Assembly (NCBI RefSeq): GCF_014805685.1 | Contig: NC_060892.1 | Location: 24,292,560 to 24,356,559 of the forward strand | From: Silurus meridionalis | Lineage: Eukaryota > Chordata > Actinopteri > Siluriformes > Siluridae | DNA: 64,000 nt | Direction: 5' to 3' | Part shown: positions 1 to 12,640 of the stretch, in pieces | How positions within the stretch are numbered: the stretch's first letter is position 1 | Layout of the letters: each line of letters begins with the position of its first letter | Program-made: the position numbers and the translations under genes | Notes under the pieces: model-generated | Told to the model about the DNA's origin: nothing | The model's database searches: none | Seen by the model: the letters and a program-made list of their open reading frames with translations, nothing else

Positions 1-469
1 CCACCCGCTAAAACAGTACTGACCTGTTGAGCATTAACAGAAATATGACCCACAGTAGCTCGTCCGTTTGATCGGACCACACGGACCAGCCTTTGCTTCC
101 CATGTGCATCAATGGACCCTGTCTCCAGTTTACCATTTTTCCTTCCTTGGACAACTTCCTTGACCCAGTCGTCTAGCCGTCACAATTTTTCAAATCCTTA
201 CGCTTGCCCATTTTTCCTGCTTCAAACACGTCAACTTTGAGGACAACAACAATAAAATGTTCACTTGCTGCGTAATAAATCCCACCCACTAGCAGGCGCC
301 ACGATGACGAGATACAGCGTTATCTTCTCGCTGGTCATAACGTGACACCTGATCGGTGTGCATGCGGATTCGTATCTGTTTGGGTTCGATTTTGCATATT
401 TAATTAGTGATATTATACATAAAAACTTTCGCTAATGGATTTATTTCCCCCTAGTGGACGGAAAGGTAA

Positions 470-769
<300 letters not shown>

Positions 770-810
770 CCAGACTAACCACACTACCCTCAGACACGCT
801 AATTCCCAAA

Positions 811-816
811 AATAAA
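811..816 (+). terminator. Poly(A) signal of the upstream gene
   Basis: A canonical AATAAA lies 42 bases after the stop codon of the 604-769 exon. It would give a very short 3' UTR. Other AATAAA-like words exist in this A/T-rich DNA, so usage is inferred. Confidence 0.45.
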
Positions 817-967
817 AAGGATCGCTGGGTGAATTTTAGAATTCGTTATATCATAATTAAGCTAATCCGGTAGTGGTATTTTTGTATATATTATTTATTA
901 GTTCTGGCATGTACACAATTATATAACCATCTATAGGGCCTGGGAGCCATCTTGAATTTGACCTATA

Positions 968-1319
968 CATTATATGGACAAATGTTTATGGACACCTCAT
1001 GTGTGTTTGTTTTTTTCCCCCATTCCTCATTTAGTCCCCATTTACTTTCATGATAACCACTCTTCTGGGAAGATGTTCCACTAGATTGATTTTGGAGTGT
1101 TGATGTAAGAGGAAGTGAGGAGGCCTGGGGTGGAGATCTTCCAACCCATGTAAAGCACATCATGGAGCTGGCTTTGCGCGTTGTCATGCCGGAACGCCAT
1201 TGGGCTCCTAGATGTCCAAAAAGATCCAAAGACTGTACAATCCTATGGGAACATTTTGGGGGGAAGAACTTCACAAGTCATTTTTGTTGCAATCCATAAA
1301 GCTTTTTCTCCATATAGTG
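968..1319 (-). mobile_element. Tc1-derived miniature element, copy 1
   Basis: The left end reads CATTATATGGACAAATG and the right end reads TTTCTCCATATAGTG, which are degenerate inverted ends of the family. The interior, read on the minus strand, carries the family landmarks (the complement of CTTCTGGGAAGATGTTCCAC, and the block for a COOH-terminal Tc1 transposase). No open frame survives. The same family is annotated at about 14 other places in this window. Confidence 0.7.
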
Positions 1320-1929
1320 TGCTAGCAGGTGCATTTTTTACATATGTATTTCAAGACACTGTAGTTCAACCGATGTAGAAACATTGTGTATTATATATTA
1401 TTATAGTCTGATTTTTTTACTGCACGCTTTCAGAAGTGTGTGAGTTCGGAAATTAAAATTCTAAAACGGTTTCGAAATTGCACTGTGTTGTCTATGTTGT
1501 GTCTGGCCTGAAGAACACGAGGTGAATATACGGAGGCTCCGACTACCCAAATGTGTACACTGTAGAGTTGACTGACCTTTGCTTATCACGGATTAGCTGC
1601 CAGCGCACGTGCCAAGTACCAAGAACATAAGGTCGAAGGGCACCTTCGGCTGCCGTATTTATACTGAAATTCCACACCGATCGATTTCCTGAGAAAAGAC
1701 TAGAAAGTAATGGTGTGGTAACAATGGTAACAATATTCATTTTGCAATTTAAAAAGTCACTAGGACATTAAAACGCCAGAGATACTTGATTTGCACAACT
1801 GAAGGTTTTCGGTGTCTTGAGAAACTTTGTGTAGGTGGATTTTGGCCACAAAAGCTAATAATCCAACTGAGATCTAGAACCCAACACCACATCGCAAGGT
1901 TTTAGAGTAATATTTAAGACTTAGTTCAA

Positions 1930-2080
1930 ATCCCAGCTTATGGATTTTTGAGTTTAAATCCCAGATTCTGTGTTTGTGAGATCAAATCCCCAGCTTCTGC
2001 TGGATTCTTCAGCAAGACCCATAACCCTCAACCCTTGTCAACCATATGAGCAAATGTAAAGATCAACATAAGGCCCTTTG
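1930..2080 (+). repeat. tRNA-type SINE fragment with repeated B-box-like units
   Basis: Three successive phrases resembling GTTCAAATCCCAGC occur at about 1927, 1953 and 1981. They are followed by a stretch similar to the SINE body (TTCAGCAAGACCCATAACCC). GTTCAAATCC is the RNA polymerase III B-box consensus of tRNA-derived SINEs. The tandem repetition of the box region is unusual and suggests local slippage. The A box is not clear. Confidence 0.45.
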
Positions 2081-2149
2081 AAGGAATCGCAATACTTAAT
2101 GGCTGGGACCAGACAGTCTGCGCATGTAACAGCGATCTTACAAGCTTTA

Positions 2150-2345
2150 CACAAATCTGTCCTGTATGTCAGCGTGGCAGGAAGAAGCATTTCCTGAAAC
2201 GGTTTGTTGCTTTGCATAAAAAAATCCCCTGGAAGTCTTTGATGCTATCTGGCAACAGATTCTAGTGCAAAAGCAAACACAGCGAGCCATTAAAATACTG
2301 TAGAAAAACACCCCTACAACATGATGCTGCCACCACCTTGCTTCA
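2150..2345 (-). mobile_element. Tc1-like transposase remnant, minus arm of an inverted pair
   Basis: Read on the minus strand, the segment ending at 2345 carries the Tc1 signature KxGGGSIML followed by a stop and a short aromatic tract. The remaining frame is broken. It abuts the plus-strand remnant at 2354-2575, and the two share a perfect 27-base inverted match (2311-2337 against 2366-2392). Confidence 0.6.
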
Positions 2346-2353
2346 CAGTAGGT

Positions 2354-2575
2354 TTTGCGAAGCATGGTGGTGGCAGCATCATGTTGTAGGGGCGTTTTTT
2401 GACGGCAGGGACTTGGTGATTGGTCAGGATTGGAGAGAAAATGGATACTGCCAAGTACATCCAAATTCTTGAGGGAAAACCTGTATTTCATTGCTAGACG
2501 GCTGAAGATGGGCAGGTCATTTATCGGACAATGAACATCAACATTGTTGCAAAGTTTCCAATCAATCAGCATGGT
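2354..2575 (+). mobile_element. Tc1-like transposase remnant, plus arm of an inverted pair
   Basis: The plus strand encodes, with stops and small shifts, AKHGGGSIML, then LVRIGEKMDTAKYIQIL, then ARRLKMGRSFI. These are recognisable pieces of the Tc1 DDE transposase core. No intact frame remains. It meets an opposite copy to its left in a head-to-head arrangement. Confidence 0.65.
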
Positions 2576-2727
2576 TGAGAATGACAGGGAACTCCTTGTG
2601 GACCTACTGACCGTAAGATTTGTATTGAGTCTATCATGGGCACAGGTTCCTGTTCTTTAGTTGTAGCTTGTCCATCGATGTTTTGTTCCTGCTGAGACAC
2701 TTTTCTGTCCACCAAGCTTTACATACA

Positions 2728-2925
2728 TTAAATGGACACATGACTATAAGCTTTTGAACATCCTATTCGACATTTGCTCTTATATTTAACCTCCACTTTT
2801 CTTGGAAGATGTTTTACTATATTTTGGACTGTGCTTGTGGAGATTATGGAGAGGAAATTAAGTGGTCTGGGGTTTCCAGTTCATCCGGGTGTTTAATAGG
2901 GTTGAAGCCAGAGCTCTATGGAATG
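2728..2925 (-). mobile_element. Tc1-derived miniature element, copy 2 (fragment)
   Basis: This stretch keeps family landmarks in minus orientation: ACCTCCACTTTTCTTGGAAG, then a TGTGCTTGTGGAGAT block, then AATAGGGTTGAAGCCAGAGC. It lacks the transposon's far end. Confidence 0.6.
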
Positions 2926-3749
2926 TAATCCATATCTTCACGCCGATTGCGACATTGGCAGCGCCGGAGATTCTGCAAACAGTTATATAAGGTTGCTGGT
3001 ATTGCGCACTGATAAAATATTTGTAGAAAATGTTCAAAGGTTTGCTTTTTTTATTTCGTTTTTGTTTTTTTTGGAGAAAAACCTCGATGTAAAACTTCCA
3101 GTCCTGACCCTGACCCTGCAGGATCTTTCACACCGCTGGCTGTTTATTTAACATTTAGTACACAGAAGCACAGTCTCCACCAGTGTCATTGAACTTGATC
3201 TTTTATCTTTTACACAAGCTGTGTTATTTCAGCTTTTTTTTTCTTTGCAGAAAACATTATATAATACAGCCCCCCAAAGAAACGCAAAAGTATACACGGT
3301 TCATGAAAATCCTGGTCTACGTTTCCTCGTGATGTCAGTCTTGCAAATGAATTTTTCCGTTGTGTGTTTTTCGGTTTGCGAGGTCTGACTAGCGCGCTCT
3401 CTGAGAATCCAATCAAAGAATGTGCAAATGTTATTGTACCCTGCTAGATGGCCCCGGTGTCACCTACATGAAATCCGATTGGTTGAAGCAACAGCCTTCA
3501 ATGTTCTGTACATAACGCTACATGTGCCGACACTGTTGAGTCTGAACACCCCGACACTGTTTATTCTGAAGGCCTCACAGCAGATTCCTTTGTCCTTGGT
3601 GACTTTTTCAACCATATGTTGTTCTTCTCCAAACTGTTACCAGAAACCTAAAGGAACACAAATGTATTGGGGTTTGGATTCAGTAGCCTGACATTTTTCC
3701 TTGGAGCCCTAAACCATTTCCAGCAAGACGATCTGCCAAAACCCATTTC

Positions 3750-3948
3750 AGTGTTTCCAGCTATTTTCTTCTGAAATCATTCGGAGACGTTCTTTTCATT
3801 TGACTCCTCGTTTTTTTTGTAAATATTGGCAATGCCGTGATACTTCTGTGGGCCTTCTGTGGAAAACCAACATTGCGTGGATGTGATTAGACAGACAGTA
3901 AAATGAGATTAGAAACCATTGTGAGGGTACATGAGGTGAGGTGAACAT
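3750..3948. repeat. Left copy of a diverged direct duplication
   Basis: The stretch beginning GTGTTTCCAGCTATTTTCTT matches 4560-4720 along most of its length. Shared blocks include the GAAATCA run, TTTTCATTTGA, TTGGCAATGC, ACTTCTGTGG and GTGAGGGTACA. The two copies are about 800 bases apart in the same orientation. It may be a dispersed repeat or a local duplication. Confidence 0.5.
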
Positions 3949-3949
3949 T

Positions 3950-4119
3950 TCTAATTGATACCAAAGGTGTTCAGAGATCAGTGCACTATAGCTGAAAAGC
4001 TTCCACTCCAACCAATCATCATGGAGCAGGCTTTTTGTGCACTGGAACAGGTTTGGGTCTCAAGTTCCACACATCTGACTGGAAAAGTCAGGCGTCCAAA
4101 TACTTTTGTGAACATATAG
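3950..4119 (-). mobile_element. Tc1-derived miniature element, copy 3 (fragment)
   Basis: Family blocks in minus orientation are present: CCAAAGGTGTTCAGAGATC, then TGCACTGGAACAGGTTTGGG, then a right end reading ATACTTTTGTGAACATATAG. The element is truncated internally. Confidence 0.6.
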
Positions 4120-4559
4120 CGGATCAAATTATTCACCAGAACTTGTATGGTTATGGTAAGGAATTTATTTATTCATTTTTTACCAGAAAACTGGGGAAAA
4201 AGGGCCAAAACATATGATCCAGTCTTTGCAGTTCTTTTTGTTTCCACTAAGGGGCAGTATATCTTGTATTCATGCTCTGTCGCTTTTCTGCCTAATGTGC
4301 GATGAAAATGAAACTGCACCGCATACTTTCTCAAGGCTGAGCTCCTATCTAGAGGAAGTCGGTCTCCCCAGAGCCTGCTCGTTAGTCCTTAGATCTAAAT
4401 CGAAAACCTGATTGCCACCCCATTGCATTTCCTGTTATCATCCGCAAATCAGAGCCAGACAACACAAGCGATCGTGCTGTTAGGAGAAAAAGAAAGCAGA
4501 AGAGCCAAAATATATCCAACCCAAGAGTACATGTATCTGCCAATAAAACGTTTCAAACA

Positions 4560-4720
4560 GCAGTGCTTTCCAGCTGTTTTCTTCCGAAATCACTAGGACA
4601 CGCTATTTTCATTTGAGACCGTCGATCTTGGCAATGCTGGGAAACTTCTGTGGAAAAAGAATATTGAGAGGATGTGTTTTGACAATTAAACTTTGTGAGG
4701 GTACAAGAGGTGAAGTTCTT
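4560..4720. repeat. Right copy of a diverged direct duplication
   Basis: This is the partner of 3750-3948, aligned without inversion. See that entry for the shared blocks. Confidence 0.5.
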
Positions 4721-4871
4721 CTGGGGAGTCGAGTTCTTAGCTCCTGCTGTGACCTCGAACTGGAAGCCCTATTGAACAAGATTGAATGGGGCTCGTGGTC
4801 ACGGCTCATAAACGCTGTTATGGTTCACTACTGGAAATAATGCATTATACGGTATGGGTCAGCTGATATTT

Positions 4872-5270
4872 CCAGGTTCTTCCTCAAACTGTTATCACAA
4901 ACTTGTATACAGAATTGTATAGAACGTCTATAGACCCTTCAGCCCCAAACCTGTTCGAGCATGATAATGGTCCTGTGCAGAAAACCAGCTTTATGAAGAT
5001 ACATGGGATGAAATGCAAGATCTTCTGTTTATTAGGGCTGTGGAGGTTCAGTGGTTAAGGGTTATTGATCATAAAATCAGCCCTGACCTCAACCCTCTTC
5101 AACACCTTTTGTGATGAATATTTAACTTCATCTAACATCAGTACCTGAGCGTTTGAATGAGCAAAAATCTCCAGAATCTGGTGTCTATCTTCTCAGAAGA
5201 GTGGAGGTGATTCCAACAGCAAATGGGGACTAAATGCACATACGGATCTCATGGACATGATTGCTTTAGT
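4872..5270 (+). mobile_element. Tc1-derived miniature element, copy 4
   Basis: In plus orientation the stretch runs through the family's ordered landmarks: TTCTTCCTCAAACTGTTA, then AGCATGATAATGGTCCTGTG (the old FQHDNAP coding block), then CCCTGACCTCAACCCTC (SPDLNP), then CAGAAGAGTGGAGGT and AAATGGGGACTAAATG. Stops and indels remove any coding potential. Confidence 0.7.
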
Positions 5271-5274
5271 TTTT

Positions 5275-6185
5275 CCTATCGGCATTTCACATGTCCATTA
5301 TCAAGAACTACTCCATTTAAAACCCCGGGGAGCTTCTTTGTTTTTCGGCTTCACAACAACAACAACAACAGATTCACACGCCAAACACGTGTTCACCGCC
5401 TTCATTCTTTCAGTAGTTCTTCAGAAACGGCATTTCTAAGGAAGATGACTTAATCGGAATCACGTTCGAAATTGCAGCATGTTTATTGTTTGCTTTCATT
5501 TTTTTATGGGTTCCGGTGAGATTTTTCTGGAGGAAAAAAACATGCTGACAAACAAACATGCGTTTGTTTGCAATCGATCTCATTTTTAACCTACTGCAGC
5601 TGCATTTTTCACGTCCAGCTCCGAGCCGATACCGCGCTCCTACGAGTTGAGAACGTGTGTATTTGCCAGAGCTCCACAGCCCCGGCCAGGCAGACGGACA
5701 AGCGTAGGGGGAGAAATGTGGGACATTTCGTTCCTACTTCTCCACATCTGTTTGGCAGATTGGAACTACAGATTGATAGACCCATCACGATGCTAAAAGA
5801 CACGTAAAACCTACGCGGGTCGAACGCTAACGAACTGATAAAGTGAAATCCTAGTTCTGTCTCTTTTCTGGATATGCGTCCACAACCCCTGCTCTTTTTC
5901 ACGTCTTGCACACGTAGCCTGTTTTTTTTTTTTTTTAACATGCCACCATTACCATCCACTTAATCTTTATGCTCCCTTTTTTTCCATTGCGCTTTAAGAA
6001 TTAGAGCTAAAATTAGCATGCTAGGCAGCAAACCTGAACAAACAAACTCATCCAAACTTTGTTTTTACAGACACACGTGCATGATCTTTTACTTTCTATG
6101 CAACAAACTCGGTCATGTGACCTTATGAAGATGTACTTCGACCAACAAACAATAAATGTGTACAGCATGAATAACCGCTTCCGCA
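5275..6185. other. Intergenic stretch, nothing recognised
   Basis: The stretch is A/T-rich with a short (CAA)n run near 5351-5370 and a poly-T run at 5922-5936. Open frames of 60-116 codons on both strands overlap each other and show no motif or codon bias that would support a gene. Confidence 0.4.
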
Positions 6186-6189
6186 GTGT

Positions 6190-6640
6190 TTGTTTCTTCA
6201 AACTTTCAGCTGATTTTCCCGTGTCTCTTGAAAAACATGCCAAAATGGACTTTCTTTCCAATTTCTTTCTTGAAAACCAGTTCATCCCGGAGCAGTTCAA
6301 TAGGATTTAGGTGCGATGACTGGGAAGGCCATTTTCCTCGGCTCATTTTCTTGTCGTATAATGAAGTCGTTTCTGATGAGCCGCAGTCCAGACGGAATCG
6401 CATGGTGTGAGTTAAAGTATGGAAAGGGAGCCATGTTGGTATCTTTCACCCGTAAGTCTCCAACCTTCCCTGTGCCAAAACAACCCAAACAGAAACCTTC
6501 ATGTTTTACCGTGGAGGTGAGACTGTCTGCTAACATCTTCTCTTTTGTGCTCCATCATACAGAAGTTCTTGGAAACAAAAAATTATTAATTTGGACTCGT
6601 CTTTCTATAGAGCTTTCTTTTAATCATGCACTGTCCAGTT
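6190..6640. mobile_element. Degenerate Tc1-like repeat, second family
   Basis: The block containing GCAGTCCAGACGGAATCGCA and GTGAGTTAAAGTATGGAAAG is repeated, diverged, in two col6a2 introns (58540-58800 and 61040-61300). On the minus strand it keeps a TVKH-like fragment of the kind seen in Tc1 transposases. This family assignment is tentative. The repetition itself is seen directly. Confidence 0.5.
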
Positions 6641-6644
6641 CTTT

Positions 6645-7510
6645 TTCGAAATATTGAGTGTATTGCAAAGAAACAAAAACGACATGCATGCATTTTTTAA
6701 AAGACTCCAAAGTGTCAATTAAGAAGTAGACACTCTGCATTTCACACGTTGCATTTGATTTCTGTCTTTCTGTTTGTGTGACTGCTAAAAACCCTTTTGT
6801 TCAACTTTGCAGTATTTGATGCACCGCTATGATGCACCTTTCAATTCACTGTCACTTTTTTGCAAGGTTATAAACGATAACTGATCAAATTTGGCCCACA
6901 AAAAAAAAAAAAAATGCTGACTTGAGTTTTCAATAAACCTTTCGCAATAATTATTCACAGTCGTTTGCTCCAGTCATGTGGTCCGCTGTGGTGCTGAAAC
7001 GCTATAACAGGGTGCTGGTTTTTCTGTTGAAACATAGTATATCAGCTGGCTTTCTCCTGAATTTCCTAAGAATCCCTCGAACAAAAAAAAAAAAGAGAAA
7101 AATATTGTCTGGTTCGAATTTATTGGTCGAATTTAAAACCCCCTGAATTCAATTCTTAAGAAATCGTCAGCGAACTCATGAGAAACAAAAATGGAAAAAG
7201 TACAGCTTTTTCGGTTCCAATGATGCTTTTTTATGAAATGAAAATATAGGTGGGAGATGCTGGCATAAAGAAATATCCCAAAAGAAATCTCATAACTACT
7301 ATTCTGTTCAGTTTGTGTTTAACACATGGATCGTTTAGCATTACCTAATAAAAACCCGACACAAGGACTGAGAGTTTGGACGCGAATCCTCTGGATGGAG
7401 TCATGTTAGTCTTGTAGAATCCAGTATTTAACCATATAATTACGTAGAAACCTTTACTTGAGTAAAAGAAATTGCATTCAAATTTACTTAAGTATCCGAA
7501 GTACTATGAT
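6645..7510. other. Intergenic stretch, nothing recognised
   Basis: A/T-rich DNA with A-runs at about 6900-6914 and 7083-7094. No frame or repeat family is recognised. Confidence 0.35.
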
Positions 7511-7514
7511 TTAT

Positions 7515-8060
7515 CATTAGATTAGATTCAACTATATTGTCCTTGTCCAAGGTACATGTACAGAGCCAATGAAATACAGTGGCGTCTTTACAATAAACAG
7601 CAGTGTGATAAATGGGGTCCACCCTGAGGGGTAAATGATTTACAGAAGGTGTAGTAGGTAATAATGTGTATATACATTCATATACAAACTACTGTGCAAA
7701 GTAATGGACGGTACAAAAATGCATAGTGGATAAGCGAAATGCGACGATGCAGTAGTGTATTTTGACATTGTGTTACGATCAGCTGTTGAGTGAAGTAACG
7801 GCTACAGGAAACAAAGCTATTCTTCAGTCTGTTTGTGCGGCTCTGAGGCACCTGTAGCGTCTGCCCGATGGAGAAGGGTGAGTAGTCCATGTTTGGGGTG
7901 AGAGGTATCTTTAATTGTGTCCCTTGTGTTCTCCAAGGTAGGTAGCTGAGTGCCAATGATTCATCGGGCAGTTTTCCTATTATCATTTTGTCACTTTGCT
8001 TAATCAAACTTTTAAAAAAAGGCCAACGGGAATCCAGCAAATGTGCATAGTGACAAGTAT
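7515..8060 (-). mobile_element. Non-LTR retrotransposon (LINE) 3' end
   Basis: The minus-strand frame at 7678-8040 contains PQSRTNRLKNSFVS. This is the pattern found just before the stop of fish LINE ORF2 proteins, where a basic SRTNR tract precedes a hydrophobic SFxPxAI tract. On its downstream side (lower coordinates) lies the typical 3' UTR block around 7515-7590, whose complement ends in TCTAATCTAAT. The upstream reverse transcriptase is not present. Confidence 0.6.
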
Positions 8061-8464
8061 ATCATGTATCATGTATCTTGTGAGGTCAGGGTGATCACAT
8101 CTACAACCCATTGACTCTCCCTAGACAAAGGTGGTATCATGGTGGGGATGTATTACAAGGTATCTGGTGATCAATCCATCTGTAGGCTAAAGTGATGATG
8201 TTTATCACTCAGTGGAACCACCGGAATTCAGCAAGGTCCCCTTTCTTGTGACGTTTTACAAGTCCACCACGTTCACCTTCTGTATTTGGGATTTTTTTTA
8301 TGATTCAGTTGGCAGAAGTGGACTGGATCCCGGTGATGGAGCGCACATCATTTGCGTAACAGTTTCCACAGAAAACACTTTACAAGGCACATGCACTAGG
8401 GGTTTCTTTTTCAGTGGCTTTTCTTGCACTGGATCGAAAGTCCACCACTTTATTTTCTTCCAAG

Positions 8465-8620
8465 GCAGTGTTTTTCAACCTTTTATTGAGGCACGGCACA
8501 TTTTTTACGCTTGAAAAAAATCTCACGGCACACCACGAGCCAAAAACTGCACAAAATAACACATTGTAGTCTAACACATTATATATAATGACAATTACAT
8601 CTCTTTGGATTTTTCTAGGT
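8465..8620. mobile_element. hAT-like element terminus
   Basis: The phrase GTGTTTTTCAACCTTTTATT followed by GAGGCACGGCACA and CTCACGGCACACCACGAGCC resembles the terminal region of vertebrate hAT elements. Only one end is apparent. The call rests on recall of the family consensus. Confidence 0.4.
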
Positions 8621-8929
8621 AGCTTAAGTAAAAAGTAGTCATTACTTCTACCTGTTATAGTCTCATGCTGGTAACTGGACCTCACATCATATTAATATAT
8701 CAATACAAAAGAATTCAAATATCCATCCACCATATAGAACACAAGCAGAGAAAAGATGATGGTCAGGAATGTCTCTGTTCTCAGTCATGTTTACATTAAT
8801 GCTCTGGACGAGTGCTAGGATGATGGTGTTGAAGGCCATGGTTTGTTGCAGGCTGAAGTGCAGTCCCATATTCAACACCAATGTGTGATCCGTATATACA
8901 AATAGGATCCCCATAGAAACCAAAGTAGA

Positions 8930-11900
8930 AACTTGCAGGCCAACAAGTTTTTTTCAAGCTCTGCCACAAAGAACTCTAGTTGACAATAAGTTGATTTGGG
9001 ATATGTGAGCACACCCTTACATACACTTTGAATTTTTTCTTCTGCTCTCTGTTATTTCCTGTTTGATTTTGCACACCTGTGTTTGTTTTAACTTATTAGT
9101 CACAGTACTTAAGTTCTGCAATTTCAGTGTTTTTTTCCCCCTCATGTTCCAAATTTCCCAGATAGTCCTAACTTCAGCCGAACCCATTGTTCTTCATGGT
9201 TTCCATAGTTGCCTGTGCTTATTTGTTTAGTTGTTTTACGTCAAAACTTCTGCACTTGTGCATCTGTCATCCTTTTTCTCGTTAGCCTTAAAGCTATCCA
9301 GGGGGATAAAACAACAACATCCACAGGCATTTTGTTTGCTTTCCATGGATTTCAGGCTTTAAAAACTTGTCCATCATCAGATGTAGTTTCAAGGTACAAG
9401 CATAAGTAAGCTGGATTTAGAGGGTAGAAATATTGAGGGTCCCTATAATCTCCTGCTGTAGCTTTCATTATTCCTAGGTACCAACAAAGATCCTGTTCTG
9501 ATTGGGCACATCATAAAATAGATGAAGTTAATTGAAATACTATGGTATGAGTGCTTCCTTAAGAGTAATTTAGCAAAGTTTTACTGTGAGTGTGGATAAA
9601 ATATGGGTGATTTATGGGCATATCTTCATCACCCACACTTCACCACTTTAACTCTCAAATTGTAGAAAAATCTTTACAAAATATAATGTATACACAGGTT
9701 CAATACGACTGTGGAAAGCTGGAATTCTGTTAGTGACCAGAGAACATGACTTTGTGTGACTTTACATGTGACTTTGGTTTTAATAATTTACAGTAAACGA
9801 TTTACCCTAACCCCAACTCTTACCTCAACCCCTAAATGCTAAGTCTAACTCTAACTCCAGGCATGCTAGCAGCTACAGGCAGACTGATTGGCTGGAAGGA
9901 AGGTGTGAAGAAGACCTCAAGGGAGCGTAGAAGTCAGCAATGGGCCGTGGGGGCTATACAGAGCAAGACCATTCAACCACCTGCCTTTGCTATAGTTCTG
10001 CTAATTAGATAGCTATATGGACCATTGAGCATTAGCACAAAAGAAGAGATTCTGTTGAAGCGATTAAGTGCTGGAGAGCAACGGAGAATCGGTAAAACGT
10101 AGCAGTGAGCATATAAAAGTATATGATAGGACAGTGGAGGAGTTGACATTCTAGTTTGAAAGACAAGTTACTGTACCTAGAGCTAGAACCATGATCTGGA
10201 ACATGGAGAACTAAGGTTGCACGTGATATCTGACATTTGTATGACCTGGGAAGAAGCTGAGAAGGCTGGTTTCATCATCAAATACATTCCAGGGTCACAT
10301 GTTTGATCCTGGGCTATGCTAAATCGCTCATAGGTTTCAAAAAGAAATATATGTGGCTGCATGCATAGTGTCATAAAACGGTATCCCTTTCAGGATGTAT
10401 TCCACCCGCAGTATTCCTGGGATTCACTCCAGGCCCCCGATCCCTGATTGAGCAGTTACAGAAGACGAATGAACGACCAACACTGTGTATACATATGCTA
10501 AACATGTCATGTATACTTACCATGTACTTGTATAAGTATTTCATGACTGCTAATGTACACAGTCCTGGATAAACACATATGTGATGTTTTACACTTGTCT
10601 TTGAAGCGTAAACAATTTATAGTTATTTTACAGTGTAGTGGAGGGACGTGTCTAACCGTTTAAATCATGCACAGGACCAGAGACGTATCTCAACATTGTT
10701 TTCAATACCTTCTCTTACATCGAATTGCCAATGCAATCATTTTGACTTCGAAACCTTGCTGAACATACCCTCAGATTTGGTGCAACATCGATTGAACATT
10801 ACACCATAAGGTGCTTCATTTGCAGAAATAGCATTCTTGCTTCACATTTGAGCATTTCTATGTCCTGTTACTAAAATGAAATAAATGCACACGAAAAAGC
10901 AAATATTCTAGTAAAAGGCAATCAACTAATGTTGCTGACACCATATTCTCCACACATACTGTAGATACACACCAAAGTTCCTACGAATGAAGGCCTGCAG
11001 CTGCCAGAATTTCTCCAGATTTACACTGAGCCTCCAGTATTAAATGTTGATTAGTACCAGATGGCTTTTTCTTTCCTGTTCTTCCTTCCCAGTCCAAAAA
11101 GCTTTCATGGGTTGAAAAAAAGAGAGAAAACAGCAGAAGCATGAGATCAGTGGAAAAAAAAAGAAAGAAAAAAAAAGAAGCAAACCTGCTCTCTCTTCAG
11201 AAATAGAATTTTTCAAAAGACGTGTTGCTTTGGGAGAGAACTATTCGTCTAATTACCAACGACCAATCCAAATGTTTTTTTTCAAAACAAAACAACATTC
11301 CCCGCACTCGTAGGCTCGCACAAACGGACAATCCGTTCATCCGTGAACGTCTGACAAACGTAAAATCACCACATAAACACGCGGAGTAAATGCACCAACG
11401 GAAGTTATGCCACCTACAGTATTTCATAGACACTGATTTTCCTTGTTTTCTTATGCAACCTCATCACTGCTAAGTTTCTCCTTTACCTCATCTTCCATTG
11501 CACGAGCTCATACAGTCCTCGGTACAGTCACAGCTTACGGTTAGCATGGGAACATTTCTGTCCTGTTCAGTTTTTCCTTCAGGTTTCTATTCATAATTCA
11601 CAAAACTGCATGTATAATGGGTCCAGTGTGTCAAGCCTGACTTCATCCTTTTTTTAATCCGTGGCATGTTTTTTTTAAATGTAATTAAGCTTCTATTAAC
11701 ATTAAACCCATTTTAAATGACAATGTATATTTCATTAACATTGTTTTGTTCAAATATAGGGTTGCAAGCTAACGACTTTTTAGCACGCTAGCTCTTCGAA
11801 ACAATAGCAACCATATGAGAAATAGGAACAGACCAAAGAAAAACTGAACATGATTACGAGAGAAAGAAAGAAGGAAAAGCTCTGATTTCAAAGCCGCCTG

Positions 11901-12640
11901 GAAGCTTTGATTTGATCGATTTGCCCCCCCCCTTTTGTTTTGTTTTTTACAGATTGACATCAAAATCTGTAAATAGGGTTGAATTGCAAAATTCTCATGA
12001 CTCATACTTATGAGTACATGTTGGTGGCGCTGTTTCTCTTCCAAGCCCAGGATTATAAACCTCTGGGTGACTTTTCCAGCCAGTGACTCCCTTTTTGGCT
12101 CTTAGTGAGTTGCAGGTTGCAGGTCTAATGTTGAAGAGAAGCAGATGTTTGGAAGGCTCGTCCATTGTGCAGCAACGAGATCCATCATCGAAAAAGGCTT
12201 GTTCCTCATTCTTTCTGTCTGTGGATCCCTTTTTTTTTCCTCTTTGCAACTTGTCACCTCAGTAATCTAACATTCTGAGATGTTCCAGAAACTCAGCTAT
12301 TCTTTCACTGACACGTCTGTCTCCCAGGCCTCCATTAAAGATTAGAAAAACTTCTACTCATATGTGTTTTGCACCGTAGTTGATCACAGATTGGTTTTTA
12401 GACAGGACTTTAAAAAAGTGTGGAGATGGATAGGAGGACATGCAGTTTCATTAGTGACCACAGAAACCTTCTGATCTTCCTAAAGGTTCCTAACTATACA
12501 CTAAACAAATGCCCCATACCAACCAAAACACCATTTCTTTTTTTTTTTTTTTTACACAATATGGCTTCACAAAATTGTTCCTCCATTATCCTTCTTTGAA
12601 AAAAGTCTAGTGAAAAGGGAATGGAGACCACTGTAGTGGA
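8930..12640. other. Intergenic stretch upstream of col6a1, no gene recognised
   Basis: About 3.7 kb of A/T-rich DNA. It contains purine runs at 11155-11180 and a short array of TAACCC/TAACTC-like words at 9797-9860. No frame longer than about 90 codons has a recognisable motif. It probably includes distal regulatory DNA of col6a1, but nothing in the sequence lets me place an element. Confidence 0.35.

Noticed and set aside
5609..5959. 116-codon minus-strand frame
   Set aside because: It has no recognisable motif and overlaps an equally open plus-strand frame, so it is most likely chance.
9797..9860. TAACCC/TAACTC-like words suggesting interstitial telomere repeat
   Set aside because: The words are irregular and mixed with other sequence, with no run of TTAGGG/CCCTAA units.
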